The position numbers and the translations under genes were made by a program. Below the pieces are notes generated by a model. That model worked only from the letters and a program-made list of their open reading frames with translations, searched no databases and was not told the origin of the DNA. Of a stretch of DNA of 47,655 bases, positions 25,462 through 33,068 are shown one piece after another (the stretch's first letter is position 1; the number at the start of each line of letters is the position of its first letter). The stretch is taken from positions 1 to 47,655 of the forward strand of contig JBOEGA010000060.1 of NCBI GenBank assembly GCA_050633205.1, written 5' to 3'. This DNA comes from CBDHHC01 sp050633205. Its GTDB lineage: Bacteria > Pseudomonadota > Alphaproteobacteria > Rhizobiales > CBDHHC01.

Positions 25462-25605
25462 TAGCCGTTGTCGCTTGTTGTTTTTTGACGTATTAACGAT
25501 TGAAGTTGTTACATTTAAAATTTTTTCTTCTTTAAACAAACGAAAATATTCTCGCCACCATTCCAGATGCGAAGTTTTACTTTGTTCCATTCCCTATTAA
25601 CAGGG

Positions 25606-25673
25606 CTGTGCAGAGCGCCTAAGCGCTGCTATCTAGCAGTAATTAAATTGCAGGGCTTAAGCGCTCCGCACGG
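25606..25673. repeat. Imperfect palindromic repeat unit; left arm copied at the window start
   Basis: Arms 25606-25629 and 25650-25673 match at 20 of 24 positions as reverse complements around a 20-base AT-rich loop. A nested CTGCT/AGCAG hairpin sits at the left arm-loop border. The left arm and its flank (25597-25622) reappear exactly, inverted, at 1-26. The unit is therefore dispersed in this genome. Confidence 0.75.
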
Positions 25674-25689
25674 ACGTTTATTTTATGCT

Positions 25690-25910
25690 GTCTCACACGG
25701 CTGAACCAAGACAATCCCTTATAGGCGAAAGTCTGCTCAGGCATGACTCAGGTTCGCTACAATAGCCGGGTTAGAGCTCGTCTCGTGAGCAGCCCGGGCT
25801 TCAGTGGTTCCTTTATTTCCACGTGCGTCAGGTTCCCGGGACGTCCTCCGACACGGGCACAGACGGTCTGCAGCACCACCCTGAAGGTGTCGGATGTGTG
25901 GGAGTATATG
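25690..25910. other. GC-rich, stem-forming unassigned block (candidate structured RNA or mobile-element end)
   Basis: This block differs in composition from the AT-rich flanks. CCGGG (25766-25770) pairs with CCCGG (25793-25797) around an inner GCTC/GAGC stem. TCCGACAC (25847-25854) pairs perfectly with GTGTCGGA (25887-25894) around a small CAGAC/GTCTG stem. Frames across it have no start signals or known domain. It does not match tmRNA, RNase P RNA, 6S or SRP RNA as I know them. Strand and function are undetermined. Confidence refers to the presence of structure. Confidence 0.4.
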
Positions 25911-26082
25911 AGAGGTTTTGGGGAGGGGGATAAGTTTTTGTTTTTATGAGATAGGTTTATAATGCCGAACCTATTGCAGGACTAAATGGAGCGAGCAGAA
26001 TGCTCTGCCCTGCTGAAATAATCGGACAAATAATATTAAAAACACAGTCTTATCGATACTATTAGGCTTAAGAGTGTGATCC

Positions 26083-26655
26083 CTAAATCCTCTCAAGCCT
26101 TACATGTGGCTCTGGCGGGAGTTCGGTTGTGATTGTGTCTTCGGGTTTTATGGGGCCGCCCTGCAGGACGATAGCCATTATGCCAGCTTTGAAGGCGGGT
26201 TTTCCGTTTTCGTCTTTGCCGATACATGCTGCGGTCAGGCCCTGCTGGAAGTTATCTAGCTGATTGCAGGGGTTTCGGAGGCCGGTGATTTCTATTTTTG
26301 CTTCAGGGCCGATGTGCAGGATAGTGCCTTTTGGAAGGTTGAGGAGGTCTATATCCTTTGTTGTGATATTTTCTCCTATCTGGCCGGGTTCAACAGTAAA
26401 GCCCTGTTCTTTCAGCTCATCGAAAAGTTCCTGATGGATCAGGTGGACCTGACGGTAGTTGGGAGTTGTCGGATCTTTTTTTATGCGGGAGCGGTGTTTG
26501 ACGGTTTTACCGCTATGGATGTCACCCTCCACTCCCAACCCGGCAAGGAGCATTATCTCTGACTGGTTTATTTTGCTAAAGTTATATTCTTCACACAGGC
26601 TAACTGCGATTACGCGACCTGAACTCATTGCCCCTGACTTTCTGTTTTTACTCAC
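26083..26655 (-). CDS. MOSC domain-containing protein
   Basis: This is a 190-residue protein with the MOSC fold, as in the C-terminal part of molybdenum cofactor sulfurases and in YiiM-type proteins. Features are GVEGDIHSGKT (with RSRI after it), the strongly conserved GQIGENITT and the GLRNPCNQLD segment, whose Cys could carry sulfur or bind the cofactor. It likely handles molybdenum cofactor or a sulfur carrier; the exact reaction is unknown. A GTG at 26655 overlaps the end of the ubiK gene and gives coupled translation. An ATG nine codons later (26628) is an alternative start. The order ubiK-MOSC suggests one transcript. Confidence 0.85.
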   Translation of the reverse strand: MSKNRKSGAMSSGRVIAVSLCEEYNFSKINQSEIMLLAGLGVEGDIHSGKTVKHRSRIKKDPTTPNYRQVHLIHQELFDELKEQGFTVEPGQIGENITTKDIDLLNLPKGTILHIGPEAKIEITGLRNPCNQLDNFQQGLTAACIGKDENGKPAFKAGIMAIVLQGGPIKPEDTITTELPPEPHVRLERI

Positions 26656-26914
26656 TGCCGGTTTTAGCAGCCAGCTTTTCTTCCAGTTCTTTTATTCTTT
26701 GCTCAAGCGCTTCGTTTTCTTCACGGGCTTTCTGAGCCATGGCTTTGACGGCGTCGAACTCTTCGCGCTGAACAACATTCATTTCATTGAGAATTCTCTC
26801 TGCCTGAGAGCGTACGACATTTTCTATTTCTTTTTTTACACCGTGGGCTGCGCCTGCGGCATCTGTCATCAATTTGGCAAGTTCATCAAACATACGATTT
26901 GAAGACTGGGTCAT
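26648..26914 (-). CDS. ubiK: Accessory factor UbiK family protein (BMFP domain)
   Basis: This is an 88-residue protein of the YqiC/UbiK family. The N-terminal half is amphipathic (RMFDELAKLMTDAAGAAHGVKKEIE), and the second half, about 52-83, is a coiled coil (VKAMAQKAREENEALEQRIKELEEKL) that makes trimers. UbiK helps the ubiquinone-synthesis complex in Enterobacteria; in alphaproteobacteria the role is likely similar but untested here. It is transcribed away from lgt across a 197-base gap, an order I recall from related genomes, and overlaps the MOSC gene. Confidence 0.88.
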   Translation of the reverse strand: MTQSSNRMFDELAKLMTDAAGAAHGVKKEIENVVRSQAERILNEMNVVQREEFDAVKAMAQKAREENEALEQRIKELEEKLAAKTGSE

Positions 26915-27111
26915 TCGGGTTTCTCCGTGGGTAGCTTTGCGATCAGATTTTCAAGCGCAGTTTATAAGGTAATTTATTCGACATGTCATATTTAACCCTT
27001 ATATTGTCAATGTATCCTCAGGTTAATTTGAAATAAAGAGATGAAACTTGACACATCATGTTGTGCGGGCAAATGTCTCGATTATAAACTGCCAACCGGG
27101 AAAGCTGATAA

Positions 27112-27936
27112 ATGTCCGTACTCGCAATACCTTACCACAATATAGACCCTGTAGCACTTGATCTGGGTTTCTTCAGTATTCGCTGGTATGGGCTCGCCTA
27201 TTTAAGCGGGTTGATGCTCGGATGGTTCTATATCCGCAAACTGATATCTGATGCCAAATACTGGGGCGGAACTGCCCCTATGGACAAGGATGCCGCTGAT
27301 GACCTTCTGATCTGGATTACTTTCGGGGTTGTTCTTGGAGGACGTCTGGGTTTTGTTTTATTTTATGAACCGCTTTATTTCATCGGAAACCCACTAGATG
27401 CATTCAAAATCTGGCAGGGTGGTATGTCTTTTCACGGAGGATTGCTTGGCACCGCCTTTGCGATATATCTGTTCTCCAGACGTTATAAGGTTTCCCTGTT
27501 CTCTACAGCAGATCTTGTGGCAGCGGCTGTGCCGATTGGTATTTTCTTCGGGCGAATTGCCAATTTTATAAATGGCGGGCTCTATGGCCGTGTCAGTGAT
27601 GTTCCATGGGCTATGCCCTTTCCTGCTGGCGGCGACCAGCCAAGACATCCAAGCCAGCTTTATGAAGCCTTTCTGGAGGGAATTGTCGTATTTTTCCTGT
27701 TGCGATTTTTAATATTTAACAGACTGGCACTTGCGAAGCCGGGGCTTATTGCGGGTACTTTCCTTGTATCCTACGCAATAGGCCGCTCTATTTCAGAGAT
27801 ATTCAGACAGAGTGAAGATGGTCACCTGCTTAACTGGGGACCATTTACTGCGGGTATGGTTTATTCAATTCCAATGGCATTATTCGGTATTTACTTTATA
27901 GTTCAGGCTGTTAAGCAGCAAAGAGTTGCGGCCTGA
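27112..27936 (+). CDS. lgt: Prolipoprotein diacylglyceryl transferase
   Basis: This is a 274-residue inner-membrane enzyme with about seven membrane segments. It transfers diacylglycerol from phosphatidylglycerol to the lipobox cysteine of lipoproteins. Present are WYGLAYLSG, GGRLGFVLFY, the catalytic His region GMSFHGGLLG (His108), and the signature GRIANFINGGLYGR (Arg148, Asn151, Gly159). At the place of E. coli Glu151 the residue is Gly156, which is unusual. HPSQLYEA and the SEIFRQ region are conserved. Several lipoproteins in this window (24.6, 30.1 and 42.8 kb) would be its substrates. It begins the lgt-midA-pgeF series, three bases before the next gene. Confidence 0.96.
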   Translation: MSVLAIPYHNIDPVALDLGFFSIRWYGLAYLSGLMLGWFYIRKLISDAKYWGGTAPMDKDAADDLLIWITFGVVLGGRLGFVLFYEPLYFIGNPLDAFKIWQGGMSFHGGLLGTAFAIYLFSRRYKVSLFSTADLVAAAVPIGIFFGRIANFINGGLYGRVSDVPWAMPFPAGGDQPRHPSQLYEAFLEGIVVFFLLRFLIFNRLALAKPGLIAGTFLVSYAIGRSISEIFRQSEDGHLLNWGPFTAGMVYSIPMALFGIYFIVQAVKQQRVAA

Positions 27937-27939
27937 TTT

Positions 27940-29025
27940 ATGAGTAAAATACCGGAGAATAATTCTGCTGACAGTCTTATAGACTATATACGTGATAATG
28001 GTCCTGTGTCCGTCCACGAGTATATGTCACGGTGCCTTTCTGCCTATTACAGCAATAAAGATCCTCTTGGCCGGGACGGCGATTTTATTACAGCTCCGGA
28101 AATCAGCCAGATGTTTGGTGAGCTTATCGGAGTATGGGCAGCTGAGACATGGAACCAGATGGGGCAACCGGGGGCGATAAAGCTTATAGAAGCTGGTCCG
28201 GGGCGTGGTACTTTAATGAGTGATGCACTCAGAGCCTGCAAAGCACTACCTCAATTTCTCCAAAGCCTTAGTGTGCACCTTGTTGAAGTTAATGAGGCTT
28301 TACGCGAGAAGCAAAGAAAGGTTCTGTCCTCTTGTGGCGTTGAAGTTCACCATTACGGGTCGTTAAGCGAGATTGAGGATGGCCCTTCAATTATTATCGC
28401 GAATGAATTTTTTGATGCTCTTCCTGTGCGTCAGCTCCAATGGAGTGAAGGCAGGTGGGTAGAGCGGTGCGTATCCTTTGCTGATGATGGTTTGCAGTTC
28501 TGCATTTTCGAAGTGCCAGTCGATGACAAGACCCTCCAGCAACTTCAAAATCTTACCTCCAAAGAGCCAGAAGAGGGGGATATTTTCGAATACAGGGAGC
28601 GATGCCTGTCTGTCATTGAAGAGGTCTCACGCCGGGAGAAAACTGCTCTGCTACTGATTGATTACGGACATGAAGAAAGCGGGTATGGGGATAGTCTGCA
28701 GGCGGTCAGAGAGCATAAATATGCGGAGGTTTTATCTGATCCCGGGCTTGCAGATTTAACGACCCAGGTAGATTTTAACCAACTGGCCAAATTTTCCGAG
28801 AATCTTGGTCTTAGTTATTTTGGACCAATGACACAGGGGCAGTTTTTGCTTATGCTTGGACTGCAGCAGCGGCTTAATCAGCTTTCAGGAAACGCTACGG
28901 AAGACCAGAGAGAGCTGCTGAAATCCGGAGCTATTCGTCTGGTTGCGCCGGAACAAATGGGAGTTCTTTTTAAGGTGATGTGCATTCAAGCCAGCGATTT
29001 ACCAAAACCTGTCCCGTTTCCCTGA
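27940..29025 (+). CDS. Class I SAM-dependent methyltransferase, MidA/NDUFAF7 family
   Basis: This is a 361-residue protein of the family of mitochondrial MidA/NDUFAF7, which symmetrically dimethylates an arginine of the complex I subunit NDUFS2. The family marks are GDFITAPEISQMFGELIGVW, the SAM-binding IEAGPGRGTLMSD (about 88-100), HLVEVNEALREKQ, and IIANEFFDALPVRQ. The later LLIDYGHEESGYGDSLQAVREH is also typical. A role in complex I assembly is plausible here by homology but untested in bacteria, to my knowledge. It follows lgt by three bases and precedes pgeF, a common alphaproteobacterial order. Confidence 0.92.
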   Translation: MSKIPENNSADSLIDYIRDNGPVSVHEYMSRCLSAYYSNKDPLGRDGDFITAPEISQMFGELIGVWAAETWNQMGQPGAIKLIEAGPGRGTLMSDALRACKALPQFLQSLSVHLVEVNEALREKQRKVLSSCGVEVHHYGSLSEIEDGPSIIIANEFFDALPVRQLQWSEGRWVERCVSFADDGLQFCIFEVPVDDKTLQQLQNLTSKEPEEGDIFEYRERCLSVIEEVSRREKTALLLIDYGHEESGYGDSLQAVREHKYAEVLSDPGLADLTTQVDFNQLAKFSENLGLSYFGPMTQGQFLLMLGLQQRLNQLSGNATEDQRELLKSGAIRLVAPEQMGVLFKVMCIQASDLPKPVPFP

Positions 29026-29100
29026 AAACCATGACTGTTTTTTTAACAAACTGAAAATACTGAATTCGCCAGATTTTGATCCTTTAAGTGAAAAAGAAGT

Positions 29101-29880
29101 ATGACCGCAAAATTTTTAACAGCGACTAATTTACATGCAATCGACAATATTCGGCATGGTTTCTTTACTACGGCCGGCGGGCAATCAAGTGGAATTTATT
29201 CGTCACTGAACTGCGGATATGGTTCTGCAGATATATATGAAAATGTCAGAGAAAACAGGCAACTTGTGGCCAGCGCGCTGGATGCTGATGCTGACCAGCT
29301 TTGTACGCCTTATCAGATTCATAGTGCGACGGCGGTAATCGTAAACAAGGCCTGGACACCGACTGAAGCGCCAGAAGCTGATGCAGTGGTTACTAATGTG
29401 CCCGGTATCAGGGTTGGAATTCTCTCTGCTGATTGCTGTCCCGTCCTGTTTGCTGACACTCAGATGGGGGTTGTCGGTGCTGCCCATGCGGGGTGGAGAG
29501 GAGCTTTTTCAGGGGTTACAGACGATACATTGGCGAAAATGGAGAGTCTTGGAGCATCAAGAGACAGAATTGCTGTTGCTATTGGACCAACTATATCACA
29601 ATATGCTTATGAGGTCGGACCGGAATTCAGAGATAACTTTATTACGGCCAGCCCTCAAAATGACCTATTCTTTGTCCAGCGTCCAAATGGAAAATTTCAC
29701 TTTGATTTGACTGGATATATATCAGAGAGACTTGAAAAGGCCGGAATAAACAGGAATAATATTCAAAATCCAGGTATTTGCACCTATTCGAACGAATCAC
29801 TTTTCTTCAGTTACCGAAGATCAGTGCATTTAAAACAGCCGGATTATGGACGTCAAATTTCTGCTATAGGGCTTAAATAA
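29101..29880 (+). CDS. pgeF: Peptidoglycan editing factor PgeF (YfiH/LACC1 family)
   Basis: This is a 259-residue protein of the YfiH family. Conserved elements are HGFFTTAGGQSSGIYSSLNCG at the start, YQIHSA, SADCCPVLFAD and AAHAGWRGAF. The His-Cys-His set binds zinc in the family. YfiH removes wrongly placed L-serine from peptidoglycan precursors in E. coli; relatives have purine nucleoside phosphorylase or laccase-like activity. It lies third in lgt-midA-pgeF, with a 75-base gap. Confidence 0.93.
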   Translation: MTAKFLTATNLHAIDNIRHGFFTTAGGQSSGIYSSLNCGYGSADIYENVRENRQLVASALDADADQLCTPYQIHSATAVIVNKAWTPTEAPEADAVVTNVPGIRVGILSADCCPVLFADTQMGVVGAAHAGWRGAFSGVTDDTLAKMESLGASRDRIAVAIGPTISQYAYEVGPEFRDNFITASPQNDLFFVQRPNGKFHFDLTGYISERLEKAGINRNNIQNPGICTYSNESLFFSYRRSVHLKQPDYGRQISAIGLK

Positions 29881-30076
29881 TGTCTTTTCCACATGTCCTT
29901 TACTCAGAAACGCTGGCTTCTGCCAGTTATGCACAGGGTGAGACTGGACTGGAATATGTTAAGCAAGTACTAAAAATATACAGGTTCCTGCGCAAAGGAC
30001 ACTTATTGTATTATCGTAGAAAATAGCACTATGCGCTGGACTATACGGGGTACACCGATGAAGGGGAGCCAAGCTC

Positions 30077-31063
30077 ATGACGGTTGTCACAAAATATATT
30101 AACCAACACCAGTCGAAGTCTGCACTCAGACTCCTAGTGTTGGGGATGATTGTGAGCATACTGGGAGGCTGTAGCGGTATTTCACTAAGTACCGGATCTC
30201 TTTTTGGAGATTCATCAAGCAGCAATACAGCTCAGTCGGGACAGCAAGCGCAGCCTGTCAACGCAAGCGCACCAGCAAGACCTGCAGCTCCGATAGCATT
30301 TGCTCCGGTTTTTGGTCCTCCCTCAAAAGTAGCTAAAAGCTTATCTGGTGCATTGGCAAGCCAGGCTCAGGGACGTAATCTTAATGTTGTTACAACCAGC
30401 AGCTCACCGGAATACACAGTTCGCGGTTACCTGTCTGCTTCTCCTGATAAAAACGGTACTAAACTTTCCTATATCTGGGATGTGACAAACCGGGCTGGAA
30501 AACGTGCTCACCGTATTAAAGGTGAAGAAATTGTACGTGGACCTCAAAACACAAGAGATCCATGGGCACTGGTTGATCAGAACGCAATTAAGACTATAGC
30601 CAATAAAACAACCGCACGTCTGGCTAACTGGTTGCCAGGTGGTGGCGGAGGTCTTGTTCAGCAAGCTTCACTGAGAGGCTCTGCAAGTGGAAGTACTGGT
30701 GCCGGTCCATCAGAAGTTGTTGCAGTTATTCCTGCCGTGCAGGGTGCACCAGGAGATGGAAGCAAGACTCTTGCAAATGCGCTAAGACAGCAACTCAGCA
30801 ACAGGGGTATAAAAATCTCCTCTGTAGGGCGAGTTTCAAACCCATATAAAGTTATTGGGATAGTTAATCTGGCATCAGCAGGGAATAATCAGCAAAATAT
30901 TAAAATACAATGGATTGTAAAAGACCCAAGAAACAAGAAACTTGGTACTGTTACTCAGAAAAATACCATTCCTGCAGGCTCCCTTGACGGTTCCTGGGGA
31001 GGAACAGCAGATGCAGCAGCAGCAGCAGCAGCTCAGGGCATAGCGAAACTCTTGCAAAACTAG
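30077..31063 (+). CDS. Lipoprotein of unknown function
   Basis: This is a 328-residue lipoprotein with a long n-region, a hydrophobic stretch and the lipobox LGGC at Cys32. A low-complexity Ser/Gln/Pro/Ala linker follows (about 45-75). Then come two similar beta-rich repeats, with VAKSLSGALASQAQGRNLNVV in the first and SKTLANALRQQLSNRGIKISSV in the second, each followed by a Y-x-V/I-x-G strand. This suggests a duplicated domain of about 100 residues. The C-terminus has seven alanines coded by a GCA run. It is well expressed by its signals: GGGGAG nine bases before the ATG, and a clear terminator afterwards. It lies between pgeF and prs. I recall lipoproteins in the same place in related genomes. 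Confidence 0.82.
   Translation: MTVVTKYINQHQSKSALRLLVLGMIVSILGGCSGISLSTGSLFGDSSSSNTAQSGQQAQPVNASAPARPAAPIAFAPVFGPPSKVAKSLSGALASQAQGRNLNVVTTSSSPEYTVRGYLSASPDKNGTKLSYIWDVTNRAGKRAHRIKGEEIVRGPQNTRDPWALVDQNAIKTIANKTTARLANWLPGGGGGLVQQASLRGSASGSTGAGPSEVVAVIPAVQGAPGDGSKTLANALRQQLSNRGIKISSVGRVSNPYKVIGIVNLASAGNNQQNIKIQWIVKDPRNKKLGTVTQKNTIPAGSLDGSWGGTADAAAAAAAQGIAKLLQN
31013..31030 (+). repeat. In-frame (GCA)6 trinucleotide run
   Basis: Six GCA codons plus a GCT encode a run of seven alanines near the end of the lipoprotein. Slipped-strand length change would alter the Ala number without shifting frame. Confidence 0.85.
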
Positions 31064-31103
31064 ATACTTCCTGCTCTGCATATGGTTAGATTTTTCAACG
31101 TTC

Positions 31104-31133
31104 AACCCTGGGTCGGTTTACAGCCCCAGGGTT
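31104..31133 (+). terminator. Rho-independent terminator
   Basis: AACCCTGGG and CCCAGGGTT form a 9-bp stem with a 12-base loop, followed by TTGTTGTT. It ends the lipoprotein transcript and separates it from prs. Confidence 0.85.
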
Positions 31134-31332
31134 TTGTTGTTATGGAAGCACTGGAATCCTTAAGGTAATTTGCTCTGCGGCTACTTTACTCAATTTACAA
31201 AAGTTAAGGGTAAGAGGCATAGATAGGTATTACACGGATTTTAACATATTGATTTTTGTCAATTTTCATCTAGTAATCAGCATATCGCAGTGCAAATAGA
31301 AGGTCCGCCCTGCTGGAATAAGGAGTAACAGA

Positions 31333-32265
31333 ATGAAACTGGTTGCAGGCAACAGCAATCTTCCTCTCGCTGAAGAAATAGGTAATTACCTTAATCTCCC
31401 TCTCACCAAATGTTCTGTTCGCAGATTTGCAGATATGGAAATATTTGTTGAGATCAAAGAGAATGTTCGCGGTGAAGATGTTTTTGTTATTCAATCGACT
31501 TCCTATCCAACAAATGACCATTTGATGGAACTCCTCATAATCATTGACGCTCTGAAGAGGGCTTCTGCCAGACGGATTACTGCAGTGATACCTTATTATG
31601 GTTATGCAAGGCAGGATAGAAAGCCGGGCCCACGTACTCCGATATCAGCGAAACTTGTTGCGGATCTTATTTCAAGAGCCGGAGCAAACCGCGTTATGAC
31701 GCTGGACCTTCATGCGGGACAGATACAGGGCTTTTTTGATATTCCAACGGACAATCTTTATGCAGCTCCTGTAATGGTAAATGATATAAAGACCGAGTTT
31801 GATCTTGATAAGCTTATGGTTGTTTCGCCAGATGTTGGTGGTGTTGTCAGGGCTCGTGTTCTTGCCAAGAAAATTGGAGCTCCGCTGGCTATTGTGGACA
31901 AACGACGTGAACGCCCTGGTGAATCTGAAGTCATGAACGTGATTGGAGATGTCAGCGGGAAATGCTGTATTCTTCTGGATGATATCGTGGATTCAGGAGG
32001 TACACTATGTAATGCGGCAGATGCTTTGCTTAAACAGGGTGCAACGGAAGTGCATGCCTATATTACGCATGGTGTGCTGTCAGGCGGTGCAGTTGCCCGT
32101 ATCAGTGAATCTTCATTAAAATCACTGGTTATAAGCGATTCAATTATGCCTACGCAGTCTGTTAAGGATGCTCATAATATTCGTACGCTTTCAATAGCAC
32201 CTCTTCTTGGGGAAGCTATTGCCAGAACCTCAACGGAGAAGTCTGTTTCCAGTCTTTTTGACTAA
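31333..32265 (+). CDS. prs: Ribose-phosphate pyrophosphokinase
   Basis: This is a 310-residue class I PRPP synthase, converting ribose-5-phosphate and ATP to PRPP. Motifs are FADMEIFVEIKENVRG, the flexible-loop and metal region DLHAGQIQGFFDIP, the KRRERPGESEVMNVIGDV segment, and the PRPP loop LLDDIVDSGGT. The length is that of the bacterial enzyme. GGAG precedes the ATG by seven bases. PRPP feeds Apt, encoded 6 kb downstream, and nucleotide, His and Trp synthesis. Confidence 0.97.
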   Translation: MKLVAGNSNLPLAEEIGNYLNLPLTKCSVRRFADMEIFVEIKENVRGEDVFVIQSTSYPTNDHLMELLIIIDALKRASARRITAVIPYYGYARQDRKPGPRTPISAKLVADLISRAGANRVMTLDLHAGQIQGFFDIPTDNLYAAPVMVNDIKTEFDLDKLMVVSPDVGGVVRARVLAKKIGAPLAIVDKRRERPGESEVMNVIGDVSGKCCILLDDIVDSGGTLCNAADALLKQGATEVHAYITHGVLSGGAVARISESSLKSLVISDSIMPTQSVKDAHNIRTLSIAPLLGEAIARTSTEKSVSSLFD

Positions 32266-32348
32266 GACTGACAGGCTGGTCAGGGTTAACATTCCAGAGT
32301 TTTGTTGACCTTTTATCTCTATTGAGTCTATAAGCACAGATCTCAAAA

Positions 32349-32372
32349 GCACAACACCCCTGGAGGTTGTGC
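32349..32372 (+). promoter_or_regulatory. Leader hairpin upstream of rplY
   Basis: GCACAAC (32349-32355) pairs with GTTGTGC (32366-32372) in the leader 30 bases before the L25 start. It could regulate L25 translation or attenuate transcription; no long T-run follows. Confidence 0.4.
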
Positions 32373-32402
32373 CTGAACTTTCATATATATGGAGACGAAC
32401 CT

Positions 32403-33020
32403 ATGTCTGAAGCAAATGAGCTAAAGGCTGTGGTGCGTGAGCGTGTTGGCAAGGGGGCCGCACGGGCAGCTAGACGAGAAGGTCTGGTCCCTGCGGTTAT
32501 CTATGGCAACAAGCAGGCACCTGAAGCTATATCTATCGAACAACGTATCATCGTTAAGCAGCTTAATACCGGCAGCTTCCTTTCAACAATCTATACGATT
32601 GAAGTCGATGGTAAGAAGACCCGCGTCCTTCCTCGTGATATTCAGGTTGATCCTGTAAAGGATTTCCCTATTCACGTTGACTTCCTTCGCGTAAGCAAAG
32701 AATCCAAGATTGCTGTCGAGGTTTCTGTTCGCTTTATTAACGAAGAGAAATCGCCTGGTCTTAAGCGCGGTGCAGTACTTAACGTTGTGCGTCACGAAGT
32801 TGAACTTCTTTGTCCTGTTGATGCAATCCCGGATGAGATTGTTGTCGACCTTGATGGTTCACAAATCGGTGACACTATCCACGTTTCAAGCGTTAAGCTT
32901 CCTGACAATGTAACACCAACTATCACTGATCGCGATTTCACTATCGCTACGATTGCTGGTAAAGGCGGAGCACAGGAAACAGACGATGATGAAGAAGAAG
33001 GAGAAGGCGGAGAAGAGTAA
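32403..33020 (+). CDS. rplY: 50S ribosomal protein L25/general stress protein Ctc
   Basis: This is a 205-residue L25 of the long (Ctc/TL5) type. The N-terminal 5S-rRNA-binding domain has VRERVGKGAARAARREGLVPAVIYG, and the C-terminal beta domain (about 95-185) ends in an acidic tail rich in Glu and Asp. The ATG at 32403 is fixed by GGAG (tatatGGAGacgaacct) and by the MSEANEL start; a start 12 codons earlier is rejected. It lies before pth and ychF, the usual order, and may be co-transcribed with them. Confidence 0.95.
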   Translation: MSEANELKAVVRERVGKGAARAARREGLVPAVIYGNKQAPEAISIEQRIIVKQLNTGSFLSTIYTIEVDGKKTRVLPRDIQVDPVKDFPIHVDFLRVSKESKIAVEVSVRFINEEKSPGLKRGAVLNVVRHEVELLCPVDAIPDEIVVDLDGSQIGDTIHVSSVKLPDNVTPTITDRDFTIATIAGKGGAQETDDDEEEGEGGEE

Positions 33021-33068
33021 TTGCTACTCTTTGATGTACTTCGTTTGGCATTATAAGCGGATGTCATT

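Larger units (their letters stand above)
25073..26082. other. Gene-free, repeat-rich kilobase
   Basis: Between the lipoprotein gene and the MOSC gene lie about 1,010 bases without a credible gene. The frames present have no ribosome binding site, family resemblance or codon bias. The left part (25150-25600) is AT-rich. A REP-like palindrome, a larger palindrome with a copy at the window start, and a GC-rich block with several stems follow. Together they look like accumulated intergenic repeats or the decayed end of a mobile element. Confidence 0.65.

Noticed and set aside
1..25622. A 25.6 kb mobile element bounded by the 26-base inverted repeats
   Set aside because: The interior is ordinary core genome (proC, speD, thioesterases, TRAP transporter) without integrase or transposase; the repeats are better explained as dispersed intergenic palindromes.
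25690..25910. tmRNA, RNase P RNA, SRP RNA or 6S RNA
   Set aside because: None of the conserved sequence elements of these RNAs is present on either strand, so the block stays unassigned.
25743..25949. 68-codon frame across the GC-rich stem-forming block
   Set aside because: It lies over the stems, has no start signal, and resembles no family that I know.
26006..26022. Similar strings around GCCCTGCTG at about 26007 and 31307
   Set aside because: Only 14 of 16 bases agree and no structure surrounds them; chance is sufficient.
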